Source: Agapanthus africanus | Taxonomy: Eukaryota > Streptophyta > Magnoliopsida > Asparagales > Amaryllidaceae | Assembly: GCA_030015575.1 (NCBI GenBank) | Contig: CM057346.1 | Span: 560,610,315-560,674,314 of the forward strand | Direction: 5' to 3' | Length of the DNA stretch: 64,000 bases | Part shown: piece by piece, positions 22,204-33,965 of the stretch | Layout: the number at the start of each line of letters is the position of its first letter | How positions within the stretch are numbered: position 1 is the first letter of the stretch | Position numbers and translations under genes: made by a program | The notes under the pieces: model-generated | Told to the model about the DNA's origin: nothing | Seen by the model: only the letters and a program-made list of their open reading frames with translations | Database searches by the model: none

Positions 22204-23095
22204 ATGTCTTCATCCGAGGAGTCTGTAGAGATAGTAAAGGTAGAGTCAAACGATGAGGCCTCAGCTGCTAGGGCCGAGTCCAGTGGGTCTTCCTCCTCTT
22301 CGGCTTCAGATATCCAAAAGGGTTCCTCTTCTGATACGTCTTCTGTGTCGGGTTCACCCCCCAGAGTAAGGGCCGCCCTTGTCACTCGCCGTCGGGCGGC
22401 GACAAGGGCTCCCAAGGTGCGCATCGGGAACACTCATGATGCGCCCTCTGTTTTGAAGAGTCTGGACGAGCTTTCCGATATTCGGACTTGATTCTACATC
22501 CCCTCTAACTATTCCATCCGTTTAACTAGAGAGGGTGAGCGGGCAGACTAGGTGCAGGGTAAGGAGATTACCTTGTATTTGGAAGCGTTCCGGGCAGGAA
22601 TGCGTCTGCCCTTCCCAACCGAGATTTGTAGGGTGCTTCGCTGCTTTCGTCTCGCCCCGGGCCAGCTAGCGCCGAACTCGTGGAGAATCCTCCTCGGGTT
22701 TCTGGTCCGGTTAAAACTTGATCAGATCCCCTTCAGTTTGACCCTCCTTGTGTCCTTCCTTTTTTATAAGAATCATCCCGGCACCCGCAAGTAAGAGTCG
22801 AGCTGGGTGTACTTTTCGTATAAGAAACATAAGGATGGGACGGCCGGGTCAGGGGTAGTAGTCGTCCTTTCTTCTATCCACGAATAGAAGGAGAAGTTTG
22901 TATTCGTCGGGCCACCCGAGGACGAGAATTGGCCTGTGCCTACATAGTGGCACAGGGCCGACTGCCCGAGGGCAAAGCAACCGACTTCCTCCGAGGCGAA
23001 GGTGGTGTCCTAGTAGGAGCCGATTTAGCGGGCGGATGTCCTGCTATCCGAGCAGGTACTGAGCTGGGCTGGGCTCAGTCCTGCGTGTTTCTTGG

Positions 23096-23193
23096 GTAAG
23101 TTAGGGTTTTCGACGACTTGTTTATACTTTGTTAACTTCCTTTGCCTTTTCATTGTCGCTAACCCCCTTTTGTTTATATGTTCTTTTTCGCAG
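23096..23193 (+). other. Intron 1 of the Transposase_28-like gene
   Basis: Starts GTAAGTTAGGG and ends TTCTTTTTCGCAG, phase 1. It is pyrimidine-rich before the acceptor, and the frame is continuous across it. Confidence 0.6.
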
Positions 23194-23633
23194 AGCCAAT
23201 GGATCGATTGAAGATCCTAGCCGCTATGGCTGCCAAGAACCAAAGAAGGAAGGCCGGGGGCGCAAGCTCGTCCCGACCCGGTCCGAGTTCGGCCTCGGGG
23301 TCAACTCCACCGTCCAAGCCTTTCGCCGCTCCCCGAGCCCTAGAAGAACGCCGCTGGGGGGGTCATAAGCATGTGCGGGACCCGGCGTCTCGGGCAAGAG
23401 AGGAGGAGAAGGCTGAGCCTGGCGAGATCCCCGTGAAAAGGCTGAAGCGGATGGTCTTTCGGCATCCTTCTACTGGAATCCCCGTGCAGGAGGGCGACTT
23501 TTGCATTGAGGTGCCCTCGGAGCTCTCTGTCGCCGACAACTTGCTTTCAGACATGGAGCAAGCAGCCGGGGGAAAGATTCCCTGGGGGACCATGAAGGTC
23601 CAGGTGGCCGCCATAGCGCAGGAGGCGGTTCAG

Positions 23634-23715
23634 GTCGGTATTGACTTTTTCTTAAAATATCTTAAGTCTTGTTTCCTCGGTTTGAGGTTTCTAATCCGTT
23701 TGCTGCTTTCCTCAG
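23634..23715 (+). other. Intron 2 of the Transposase_28-like gene
   Basis: Starts GTCGGTATTG and ends TTTCCTCAG, phase 0. The frame is open on both sides and would stop or shift if the segment were retained. Confidence 0.55.
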
Positions 23716-24351
23716 GTCCTTCATCACTGCTCTCTCCTTGTTGCCATAGAATCCGAGGAGGTAGCCCCGGCCATGAAAAAGGCGGGCGAATCCTCCTCGT
23801 GGGAGGAGGAACTCCGCCTCCAACCGCGGCAGGTGGAGGAGAGGGCGGCTCTCCTCGACACTCGACTGGTCGCCGAGGGGTTGACGAACTCCAACTTGAT
23901 GCAGTCTCATCGGCTCCTGGATGAGTCCAACCGGGCCAACCAGGCCAAGTTGGAGGAGGTGAACAGCCTCTACAACTTGATGAAGAAGTCGATGGATGCC
24001 CTCAAGAGGGATGTCCGGGTGGCCATAGACACGGTGAAGCTCGCCGAGAGCTGGGCGGCGAAGGCCGTGGAGGGATATGAGGCGTCCGACCAATTTTAAG
24101 CCTATCTCACCGAGTAGGCGGCCGTCGTGTGGCACAACGCCCTCGACGCCGTCAAAGAGTCTATGCCGGAGTTCGATGATCGCGAGCTCCGCGCCAAGTA
24201 CCTCCTGACCGAGGAAGCACCGTAAGGGGACGTCGCCGAGGCTGCTGTTGGAGGCGAGGCTGTCGGTGGAAACGCCGACCCCGAGGTCATAGTTTTGGTC
24301 TCTGAAGCCGGCATCGAGCACGGCGAGATCCTTCCCGAGCGGGCGGCCTGA

Positions 24352-24635
24352 GCTTTCCCTCCTTGGGATTTTTTTCTTTTTCCAAATTTTGTAAGCCTCC
24401 GGGCATTTCTTATAAGGCTGAGGAGCCCAAAATACCTTGTATTTATTTTTGGTTATAAATAAAGTACTCCTTTTTTCCTTTGCCCAAATGTCTACTCGCT
24501 GCGCAAGTACTTTTAGCTCGTATCTCATTCATTGTTTGAATCTTCATTGCGCAAGTATTTTTAGCTCGCAAGTTTCTTTATCTTGCGAGCCGGTGTCTAT
24601 CCTTCCCGCACTTACTGACCGTTCATCGAGTAGAG
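24352..24635 (+). terminator. 3' UTR and poly(A) region of the Transposase_28-like gene
   Basis: TATAAGGCTGAGGAGCCC is followed by AATAAA at 24458-24463. An almost identical TATAAGGCTGGGGAGCCC plus AATAAA follows the second antisense ORF at 59810-59846. TTGCGCAAGTA(C/T)TTTTAGCTCG occurs twice further on. Confidence 0.5.
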
Positions 24636-24785
24636 TCGAACGGTAGCCAAGTGTAGGAAGGTCGGTATCCTTCTTTTCCCCGGAATCGAGGTGGCGATCG
24701 CGCATCGAGTCGAATGATAGCCAAGTGTAGGAAGGTCGGTATCCTCCCTTTCCCCCGAGTCGAGGCGGCGATCGTGCATCGAGTC
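24636..24785. repeat. Two-copy 72-bp repeat
   Basis: CGAACGGTAGCCAAGTGTAG... and CGAATGATAGCCAAGTGTAG... each continue GAAGGTCGGTATCC and end in a GCGATCG(C/T)GCATCGAGT phrase. No gene. Confidence 0.7.
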
Positions 24786-24839
24786 TGAACCGATTGATGG
24801 GCTGAGTAAGAATCTTCTCGACGGCCTCATGAGGAGGGC

Positions 24840-25715
24840 TTTTAGATTCGCTTCATTAATGGGCAGGAAGCTACCCGCTGCGGATGGACCGAGCAGGAAG
24901 CTACTCGGTCGCCTCTTGGTGAGGGCTTTAGATCCTTAGCGTCGTTGGGTAGGAAGTTACCCGCTAGGGATGGACCGGCAAGAAGCTACTCAGCCGCCTC
25001 GGGATGAGGGCCTTGATCCTTAGTGTCGTTGGATAGGAAACTACCCATTAGGGATGGACCAATCAGGAAGCTACTCAGTCGTCTCTTGGTGAGGGCTTTA
25101 GATCTTTAGCGTCGTTGGGTAGGAAGCTACCCGCTAGGGATGGACCGGGCAAGAATCTATTCGGCCGCCTCGGGATGGGGGCTTTGATCCTTAGTGTTGT
25201 TGGGTAGGAAACTACCCACCAGGGATGGATCGAGCAGGAAGCTACTCGGTCGCCTATTGTGAGGGCTTTAGATCCTTAGCGTCATTGGGTAGGAAGCCAC
25301 CCGCTAGGGATGGACCGGGCAGGAAGCTACTCGGACGCCTCGGAATGAGGGCTTTGATCCTTAGTGGTGTTGGGTAGGAAACTACCCACTAGGAATGGAC
25401 CGAGTAGGAAGCTACTCGGTCACCTCTTGGTGAGGGCTTTAGATCCTTAGCATCGTTAGATAGGAAGCTACCCGCTAGGGATGGACCGGGAAGGAAGCTA
25501 CTCGGCCGTCTCGGGATGAGGGCTTTGATCCTTAGTGTTATTGGGTAGGAAACTACCCACTAGGGATGGACCAAGCAGGAAGCTACTCGGTCGCCTCTTG
25601 GTAAGGGCTTTAGATCTTTAGCGTCGTTGGGTAGGAAGCTACCCGCTAGAGATGGACAGGGCAGGAAGCTACTCGGCCGCCTCGGGATGAGGGCTTTGAT
25701 CCTTGGTAGCATCTC
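24840..25715. repeat. Tandem array, 85-bp units paired into about 171-bp dimers
   Basis: Units contain GGGTAGGAAGCTACCCGCTA then GGGATGGACC and AGGAAGCTACTCGG. Alternate units end CCTCGGGATGAGGGCTTTGATCC or CCTCTTGGTGAGGGCTTTAGATC, so a two-unit period is visible across about ten units. GGTAG...CTACC is a short palindrome in every unit. It lies between O's two antisense genes; tandem arrays in the region between pol and the 3' LTR are characteristic of Tat-type elements. Confidence 0.88.
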
Positions 25716-25771
25716 CTTGGGGCGTCGTTCAATCTTCCATGACCCGTAAACTTAGAAATGGTGACCGCTGT
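25716..25771. other. Element O sequence left of insertion B
   Basis: Short unique tail ending gctgt (25767-25771). The right side of B has gccgt at 59138-59142, a possible target duplication with one transition. Confidence 0.35.
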
Positions 25772-27141
25772 TGTTGGGGTCAAAAATTACACCCCGGTTG
25801 ACCAAGTCAAAGTCAACCCCAAGTAAGCGGGCCCAAACCCAGATCTAGTGGGCCCATGCCTAAGTTGAGTCCGAACATGAAGCGGCTGGCCTCCCCCATG
25901 CTAAAATGAAATCATGTAATAAATAATTTTGATGTAATTTTTTATGCATGAATGTAAGAAAAATGGGCATAAAGCCAAATTTTTGTAAAGCCCATGGCTT
26001 ATGTGCAAAAGAAATGAGCACATGAGGCATGGGATGGGCAAAAATGCCATTTTGTAAAGCCCAAGGGGCTATATGTAAATTTGTAAGCCTATAAAAGACA
26101 ATATGATGATGCAATAAGAAGAATTTTCATTCTCTCAAACTCTAGGGTTTTTGTGCCTCCTTCTCCTTCCTCAAGGTTCTAAACCTTCTTCCCCTTTTCT
26201 AAATTAAATCAAGAGTTTTACTCTTCCTTTTCCAAAAAGAAATAGTTTTTCACCACAAAACCCTTGAAGGGGAACGCGGATCTTCCATCAAATCTTTAAA
26301 AGTGGAGATTATAAAATCTCACGCTTTTTTCACCAAGATCCAGCCAATAGAGAGGAGGAAGAAGGAGACCCACCTCCAAAAACCCCATTTTGGGGAAGAT
26401 CCAGAGCCCAAGGAAGAAGAAAGGAGCCCCCTTTCATCAGCTCCGAGTGCAGGGGTTAAGCTCCTTTGTCCTCTTTGTCAGGAGTTCAACTCCAAAAGTT
26501 AATCGGGAGAACAACACCCAGTGCAGATACCAAGTCCCTTTTGCTGCTGACGCCCAGCGCCCGCGTGCCAAGCACATGGGGTGCTGGCGCCCGGCGCCTA
26601 GCGTCCACGTGCAATGTACGTGAGGCGCTGGCGCCCAGCGCCCGTGTGGCAAGCACGTGGGGCGTTGGCGCTCAGTGCCCAGCGCCCACATGCCAAGCAC
26701 GTGAGGCGCCAGCGCCCAGCGTCCGCGTGCTAGACACGTGAGGCGCTGGCACCCACACGTCCTTAGGACGCTATTCTTTTTTTTACACACACACATACAC
26801 TCCACAACACTGTCCCTGTTAGAAAAAATTTCTAACAGAGCGCTGTCCCGCACCCTGCAAAGGGGCTGTAGCCCTCTTGACCCCCAGCCCGCTATCCGGG
26901 TAGCGAGACCCCCGTAAACTGTGCGAGGCTCCCGATATATCCAAAACCCCTTAAGATACACATATACACAATGCAAGTTGATTTCGCATGACCAGTTTGA
27001 CCCTTCAATCGGAGGTTCTCCCGCTCCACAGGCGAGGGGTAATTAACGGCAGCTTAGTCTGCGGCTGCCGGAGATTCGGATCCCCACAATCAATAAACCC
27101 CCGCCTACCCTGGGCAGGGAAAATTTGTAGTACGCCTGATA
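25772..27141 (+). repeat. Element B 5' LTR
   Basis: It aligns with 57547-59089, is about 1.37 kb long, and starts TGTTGGGGTC. The TATA box TATAAAAG is at 26091-26098. A GCGCC/CACGTG palindrome cluster is at about 26545-26760. The clear similarity to the 3' copy ends at CCTGATA (CCTGACA in the 3' LTR); a few more bases may belong to the LTR. Long false ORFs cross the palindrome cluster on both strands. Confidence 0.8.
26545..26760. repeat. GGCGCTGGCGCC and CACGTG cluster in LTR B
   Basis: Tandem phrases GCGCTGGCGCCCAGCGCCCG, CGTGCCAAGCACGTG and GTGAGGCGC repeat every 45-50 bp. They recur in the 3' LTR at 58415-58700. Content and style match the clusters of LTR A although the surrounding LTR sequences differ. 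Confidence 0.75.
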
Positions 27142-27270
27142 AGCGCGTGCCTATTTCGGGTTAAATGTTCATGCGAACTCAATCAATAAACATATCGATT
27201 GCCTGTACTGAAATCATGCTTTTTTGTGTAAGTTAACAAATTTCAAATTGCAATCTCCAGACGCAACAAA
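27142..27270 (+). other. Leader of element B, no clear primer site
   Basis: Between the LTR similarity and the gag start there is no recognisable tRNA complement. Either the primer site decayed or a small deletion removed it. Confidence 0.4.
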
Positions 27271-29345
27271 ATGTCTCTAAGGATCAGCTCAGCTCTCGAC
27301 ACAGCTCCCATCTCCTACACGATGAAGATGGACGCCAGGACGGTCCTCCCGGCAAGTCTCGGGCGACAATGGGAGGAGCCGCCGCTACCATTTGTCTCTA
27401 TTCTATTCGTGTCAGCTAACGCCATCCTAGCTCCTCAAGCTCCGGTAATAGACAAACCGGCCTCGAAAGGCAAGATGCCAAATGTGGTGATCTCGAGGGC
27501 ACCATTACCTAAACGCAAGTCGGTGTTTGAACGACTTACCTTGGCCCCAGCTGGGGGCAAAGCCATCAACACCAACAAAGCAACAAGGAATCTCGGGCAA
27601 GCTCCAGCGACGCCCCTGACAACTGCTCAATTGGGTATCTTCTCTAAGCTCCCCGTTAATCGGCTCATGATGGCTTCCTGGATGACAGATGCCCACCAAG
27701 CCCTCAAAATTGAGAAGCTAAGACAGAAAAGGCTCAGATATAGAGCCAACAAAAGGGCTAGGACTCATGCTAGGCTGAACTTCATGAGGCTCCAAGAACA
27801 GGGTTACCCAGCTAAAGATAAAGAGACGACCGGATATGCGGTCCACACTGTCTACATGGTGGCCACGCGCAGCAAGAGCAAGGACGGGGCCACCACATTT
27901 CAGATCCAATCTGGTATGAATGTGGCTGCCACTTCCCAAGACCAGCATCCTTTGGGAGGTAATGAAAATCCTTCCAGTGAGGCTGATAAGCAGAGAGATC
28001 TCTCGGTTCATGAGGAGTCGGGCTCGGAAAGCGAAGATGAGCCAATCTTCCATCCTAAGAATGCAGAGCAGCAACTTCTCCAAGAGCTCCGAAAACAGCT
28101 CAGAAGAAAAGACAAAGAGATGGCCAAGCTCTATTTAAAAATTGACGACTTGACGAATGTCGTGATGCAGCTCACGAACCGACTTGCCTCTCAGCCGCCA
28201 AATCAAGCACAGGGCTCTGCTCATGAATCGGGAAACGGTGTCCCGAGCCAGCCGACACCTTTTCTCTCAAATCCAAAGGTGGGCGGACCGCATGAAAGTC
28301 AGTTGCATCCTATCTCGGGAAATGTCTTGGCTACCGATGACAGTAAGCCGCTAACTCAAAATCAAATCATGGATTTGGTTTCCAACAAAGTCAAAACATT
28401 GGTAGTCGAAGCCGAAGCGCAAAAAGATATTAGCAGCAGTGGGAGAACATATCCTGCTGAGTATGATCTGATAGAATTTCCTAGCGGCTATGTCATCCCT
28501 AAATTCGGAAGATTTGATGGGACGGGAAATGCGTATCAGCACATCGCCCATTTTAAAGCCTCATGCGGGAATACAGGGGGCAATGATGCGCTTCTCCTCC
28601 GCCAGTTCGTTAATAGTTTAACCGATGTCGCTTTTGAATGGTACGTGAGCATACCGGATGGCTCCGTTACTACTTTCATCCAAATGGAATCTCTGTTCCG
28701 ACAAAGGTTCATGAGTGTCAGCGATAAAATCACTATTGCCGACCTCGTAAGGACCAAGCCAAAGAACAACGAAAGCAGCACGGATTTTATAACCCGATGG
28801 CGTAATCTCTTCGTCAAATATGAACCGTCGATAGAGCAGGACCAATCTGTCAGCCTCCTCGTTGGAAATCTCAACAATTGGATGGCCCCATTTCTATGCA
28901 CCGTGGAGCTGACCAGGAAAATCCAGATGTTGGAGCGCTCAAAGCAGGAGTCTTCCTCTGATTCCCAAAATAACAATAGGTCCCGGAGAAACCAAAAGGA
29001 TGATAATCGCAAAGGCGGAAATTCCGACGATACTGAATCTTTTAACACTTCGGCTAACTGAAATAAGTGAGAAATGAGCGGGCCTAATGCCAACCAGTCT
29101 CGGAAGCCAGTGTTCGGAGAGGAAGTAGAATCTACACTGAAAGAGAAGTTGGATAAGGTCTATTTCTTCAGTAGGGATAAAGTCTATAAAATATTCAAAG
29201 ACGCCCTAAGAAACGGTCTACAATTGCCAGAATCAAAAAGACCGCAAGAAGCTAATATGACCGACGACCCTAAATATTGCCCCTATCACAGAGTGATAAG
29301 TCATGCTATTGAGGACTGCTTCATCTTCAAATATTGGGTCGAAAA
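27271..29345 (+). pseudogene. gag: Element B gag, 5' part, interrupted by element T
   Basis: A 596-codon ORF from ATG 27271 to a stop at 29059 continues in the same frame after two close stops (29059 and 29068) up to 29345, where element T is inserted. The N-terminal region has a KSVFERL motif and GIFSKL, as in element A. HTVYM near 27845 is also shared (HTVYMASGK in A). The Retrotrans_gag domain lies at about 28560-28880 (AFEWYVSIPDG, LFRQRFM and ITRWRNLF). CPYHRVISHAIEDC near 29280 is the gag C-x2-H motif. The frame resumes at 55139 for 13 codons before a TAG at 55179-55181. Confidence 0.82.
29341..29345. other. Target site duplication of element T, left copy
   Basis: gaaaa immediately before TGTAACACCC; the right copy is 55134-55138, directly after GTGTGACA. 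Removing the insert and one copy restores the reading frame of B gag across the site. Confidence 0.92.
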
Positions 29346-31960
29346 TGTAACACCCTAGTTCATTTATACCAATTCTAGTATTCTTTATTTATGGTATTTT
29401 CTTGATTTATTGTGTTTTGGGTGTGAATAGTGTATTTGACATTTGTATTTGCATCCGACCCGACCCGCATACTTGAAACCAGTCTTGATTCATGTTTATG
29501 ATTTATCCTGACCTGTTACATGGACTCGTGCACTTTCATTTATTTGTACATTGCATACTCGCATTTTATCTAGCATCTGCATTTTAATATAACATTTTAA
29601 GTCACATAAAATATTTTAAAAATATATTGCATAGCCTGCATGATACCCCTAACCCTGTGGTAGAATCCGCGCATCTTGTTCTCGTCCAGTTCAGTGAAAC
29701 GGACTTATTTGGATGACTACGTGCACGTGCGCGCATCCGTTCTTGGGGGTATGCATTGTTCGTTACTCGGATATCCAACTTTAATTTTGGTCGACATGTA
29801 TATTTTTCGTATTTTAAAACTGAATTTTAGACCCGACCCGGGCATGTTTTGGACTATGTTTGTATTTACCAGAATATCAAATTTTATTTATATAATATTA
29901 ATTTTATAAACTGATACAAATTAAAATTTAGTTAACTAATAAAAGATTTTTTTAAATTTAAATCTAAACTAATTTCCTAACAAACTAACAACCCCTTTCT
30001 CTCTCTCTCTCTCCTCTGCATATATATATTTATATATATTTTATATTTTTTTCTTCCTTATTTAATACACAGCCTCTTCTTCTTACTTCTTCTTCTTCTT
30101 TCTTCTTTCTTTTTCTTGATCTTGTTTCTTGATTCCGGTGATCACCGCCGGAGCCGGGATCGTTGCCAACGATCCAGACGACCCACAGGAAGTGCCTGGC
30201 TTGCGTGATCACCCTCGTGCGTTTCCTGGACCCGTTCCGTGTGCCGTACGTGCGTCGCGATATTTTGCCGACGTCGGACGTACCGTACACATCTGTTTTG
30301 TGATCCATCGAGGCAAGTTAATTTTGCTACATGCTATATAACTCATTATATACCTATTTAAATAAATATCATACTTGTATTTAAAATCATGCACCCCATG
30401 TTTAGTTTTATAACTTTTCGATGTTCCGTTTGCATCCATTCATATCATTTCAGATCTAGGTCATGAAAACTTATCTCGTCACATACTATATTATAACATA
30501 CTGCACCCAATAGAATATTTACATCACATATTGCTTAGTTGTACATCCTACATTACCATTTTACAGTTTTACTGATTTCGGATACCCGTTTGCATCCATC
30601 TCATTTAAAATATATATAACTACATCCATAAATCACATTAATACGTAACACTGTGATATTAACACCCCATGTTTAATAAAGTGCATTCTAATTAGTATTG
30701 GAACTATAAATGTAACCCTAATCGATAATCATGCATCCATATCTTTGAATTGCATCCATATCTTTGAATTTATATCTATTTGCATACCATATCACATTAT
30801 TCCATTTTTATTGTTATATTAGTACTCCATACTTGTTTTTGTGTACCCATACTTATTACAGTTTGATTATGAGCCCCCACTTGATACTTGTGTACTACCT
30901 GACATGACCTGATACACTACTACTTAACACGACTTGATACATGTGCACTACTTGACATGATTTGATTCCATGTACACTACCTGACATGACCTGATGTATC
31001 ACAGCTTGACTTGATACCGATCTTGTTACTAATGCCGACAACCTTGACCTGTTGTCCCTACGGACATTTCCTGTTATCTATTCAGACAAACCTATACCTG
31101 CTTGATCCTGTGTTGGCATTAGCTCCAGATTTATCAATACCTGACTTGAACACATAACTTGGGGGTATGGGGAAATCAATGATGAAACCTGACTTGTAAC
31201 TCGACAGTTCGATTCCTTTACCGATCAGTCTTACGGGCTAAGCCAGCCCCGGAATGATGCTGCTGACATCATTCGTCTTTACATACTACCTTTTACTGCC
31301 TAGCGGCACGTCTCGGATTCAGCCCGAGAGTCTTGACCGTGGTCCTGGGCACGCACGGGATACTATTGAGTTACATCGACGATTCATCAAATTGATTTCA
31401 AAGACTTGAGAGTAGTTAGCCCGGTAGACCAGTTTAGATTACTCACTGCACATCACCTGTGCCTTACCCTTCACTGTCCTTATTTATGTTACTGTTATAC
31501 CTTATTTACCGTTCATACTCGTACCTGCATGTCTTGCTACTCCTTGACTTTATTATTGTTTGATATTATGACGCACTGACGTCTGGGTTTTGCATGGCCC
31601 AGATCCTTTACCTTTGCTGCAGGCCGAGCAGGAGTATTTTAGTGAACAGGCCGAGCAGTGAGGACCTGTATTAGTTTAGTTCAGTTCCTTTCAGTATTTT
31701 CATTCCTGATGTGAGCCCGCATTATGGGACATGCATTCCAGTTTATTCTTGTATTGGATCTTTTAGCTTCCGCATTATTTTATTCTTGACTCGTTATTCT
31801 GGCTCATGGACATGTATTAGATAGTTGTTTATTATTTTTACTGTTCTTGATATCTCTACAGCCGTAATGTGACTGTGGAGGGATTTTTCCTATCCACAGG
31901 TAGTATGGTTGGCTCTGTCACGTGCCTATCTTAGCGCAATCTGGGAAGCGGGGCGTGACA
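29346..31960 (+). repeat. Element T 5' LTR
   Basis: 2615 bp. It contains CT and AT microsatellites (29996-30050), a TATA-like AT run (30021-30050), and a conserved AGGCAAGTTA (30311-30320) that may be a splice donor. Sampled stretches differ from the 3' LTR by a few substitutions per 100 bp. Confidence 0.92.
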
Positions 31961-31969
31961 GGGTTTGTT

Positions 31970-31983
31970 TGGTATCAGAGCCA
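31970..31983 (+). other. Primer binding site of element T (tRNA-iMet)
   Basis: TGGTATCAGAGCCA complements the 3' end of plant initiator methionine tRNA. It lies 9 nt after the LTR end. Confidence 0.9.
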
Positions 31984-32363
31984 TAGGATCTAGGTTAATC
32001 GGGTTTGATTCTTTTGTAGTTGGGTATTGGACCCAATACACGAATCAGAATACTCATGATTAGGGACATGTCCTGCCACTTTACTATCTTGCCATTTTTT
32101 TGAATCTTAACTTCCTCCTGATTCTACTTTGACGATATGTAAACCTCTTTGCATTTCGACTTGAAACTTTGGTTTCCTATTGTTTATCTCTAGAATTTAG
32201 GCGACTTGGGTGGAGTTATATGATTGCAGCTATGTACCGCGGCATGATTACAATGATGTACTCTATTTAAGTAACTTGGAGTTCTAGTCTTGATTCATAT
32301 CCTTGATCTATAGTTTGAATCTTGTTATCATACTAATCCTTTCGGTGTTTTAGTTTCAGGAAC

Positions 32364-33100
32364 ATGGCAGACAGAAATCTGAAATCATACCATAGGCGTG
32401 TTGATGATGCCACTTTGCTTGGAGTAATTCGTGGGATGCTGGAAAACCAGAAACGACAGACTGAGCTGAACCAGCGGCAAGCCGAAGCTTTTCAGGAAGG
32501 TTTGCGGACCGTCCAGCAGTCCGTAAACAATGTTGTGGCTAAACCAGTTGATCGTGTGGGTACCGTGGCGGATTTCAGGAGACTTGGTCCGTCCGTCTTT
32601 ACTGGCCTGGAAGAGCCGTTGCCAGCGGAGCAGTGGCTGGTTGATACGGAGAATTTGCTCGTTGCGGCAAAGATTCCAGAGGACAAGAGAGTGGATGTGG
32701 TACGCATCCAGTTGGTGGACTATGCCCGTGAATGGTGGCTTGTGGAAGAGACTCGTTTGCCCAAGCCGATCAGTTGGGCGGATTTTTCGAAGAGTTTCTT
32801 GGAGAAGTTCTTCCCGCAAACTGCACGGGAGGAAATGGAAGAGAATTTTATCAGTTTGAAGTAGAACGACGCACCCGTGGATGTACATGCGGCTAAGTGG
32901 ACACGACTCAGTAGATTCGCTGGACCTTTGGTTGCCAATGATGCTGATAGGGCAAGGAGATTCATGCGCAGTTTGGATGTGGAAATCCAGAGGCACATCA
33001 TATCTCTAGGATTGACCACTTTCTCTCACGTTCTTAAGGCGGCCCGAGAGCAGCAGAGCTTATCGGTGAAGACTGGGGTATGCAGCAGCAGGCAGTTGTA
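32364..33100 (+). pseudogene. gag: Element T gag with one nonsense codon
   Basis: ATG 32364 opens a frame stopped by TAG at 32862-32864 and continuing open to 33100 in the same frame. It encodes the gag capsid-like region (PLPAEQWLVDTENLL, YAREWWLVEE, WTRLSRFAG). The reading frame is lost near 33080, where the zinc-knuckle part continues in another frame. The stop is explained by a single C-to-T change in a glutamine codon, a common family residue at this point. Confidence 0.8.
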
Positions 33101-33817
33101 GTGCGGAAGCCGGCGTTTGCACCGAACCGAGCGTATGTATGCAGAGGTATTCCGGTGAACCGACGTGGCATAACACCTATGAAGAAGCCTGTCATTGTTG
33201 ATCAAAGAAGGAGCGTGATTTGTGACTATTGCCATTTACCTGGACACGTCCAAAGGGAATGTCGAAGGATGCGGGGACTCTGTTTGGTTTGTGGATCGGC
33301 GGATCATACTATCAACGCTTGTCCGTCAAAACTTCGCACGAAAGATGATGTTCAGAGGCCACCGTATAAGCAGTTTCAGGGACAGAAGCAGCTGACTCAG
33401 GGACCCAATCAAGCTCGAGCATTTACTCTGACGGCTAAAGAAGCTAAGGTTTCAGAAGAAGTTGTTTCAGGTATCCTACTTGTTCATGGTTTTCCCGCAT
33501 TAGCGTTATTCGATTCTGGTGCATCCCATTGTTTTATGTCGTCAAAGTTTATTGCTACACACTCCATTCCTTGCACGACCTTATCTAGTTGTTGGGACAT
33601 ACACACTATGAATGGGAAGATCATAGCTAGTAGAGAATGTAAGGATTGTTCAGTGGTTGTTTGCGGACGGGAGCTTTTTGCAGATTTCTTGGTGATTGAT
33701 ACCGGCAGTTATGAAGTTTTCTTGGGAATGGAGCCGACATTCTCGCTTCCGCTTCGTCCACACCTGCTTTTCTCGGCACATTCCACGCTCACATTGATTG
33801 TAGGGCAAAGAAAGTGA
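33080..33817 (+). pseudogene. Element T zinc knuckles and aspartic protease, frameshifted segment
   Basis: This 245-codon frame holds two CCHC-like motifs (CDYCHLPGHVQREC, CLVCGSADHTINAC) and the retroviral-type protease active site LFDSGASH at about 33505, followed by LGMEPTF in place of the family's usual LGMDW. It lies in frame 2, whereas gag before it and RT after it lie in frame 0. At least one indel on each side separates them. After 33760 the expected frame moves again. Confidence 0.8.
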
Positions 33818-33965
33818 TTTTCCAGATTCCCGGACATCCGGAGTTTATCTTTACTGGAGGAAGCATTTCTGTCGGGCCAGTCGAGTTTAGGGCTAGGCGA
33901 CAAATAATATTCTTTCGTCTATAGAAGTTGATAAGGAAGAAGCGCCAGCTGTAGTTCGAGAGTTC

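Larger units (their letters stand above)
22204..24351 (+). pseudogene. Transposase_28-like gene with two introns and many stops
   Basis: Exons 22204-23095, 23194-23633 and 23716-24351 join in one frame through GT-AG introns (GTAAG...TCGCAG and GTCGG...CTCAG) to 656 codons. The N-terminus is acidic and serine-rich. Around 22560-22700 LYLEAFRAGMRLPFP and LAPGQLAPNSWR match the plant 'putative gypsy type transposon' family (Pfam Transposase_28). The middle is basic, and the C-terminal third is coiled-coil-like (LDTRLVAEGL, EEVNSLYNLMKKS). About ten in-frame stops lie in exons 1 and 3. It runs antisense to element O, between its pol and 3' LTR. Confidence 0.72.

Noticed and set aside
22200..22433. 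Minus-strand ORF opposite exon 1 of the Transposase_28-like gene
   Set aside because: It is a complementary shadow of the acidic serine-rich exon and lacks any supporting motif.
26437..26976. 179-codon minus-strand ORF in LTR B
   Set aside because: It spans the GCGCC/CACGTG palindrome cluster; the composition is that of the repeat and the counterpart in the 3' LTR is not conserved as a frame.
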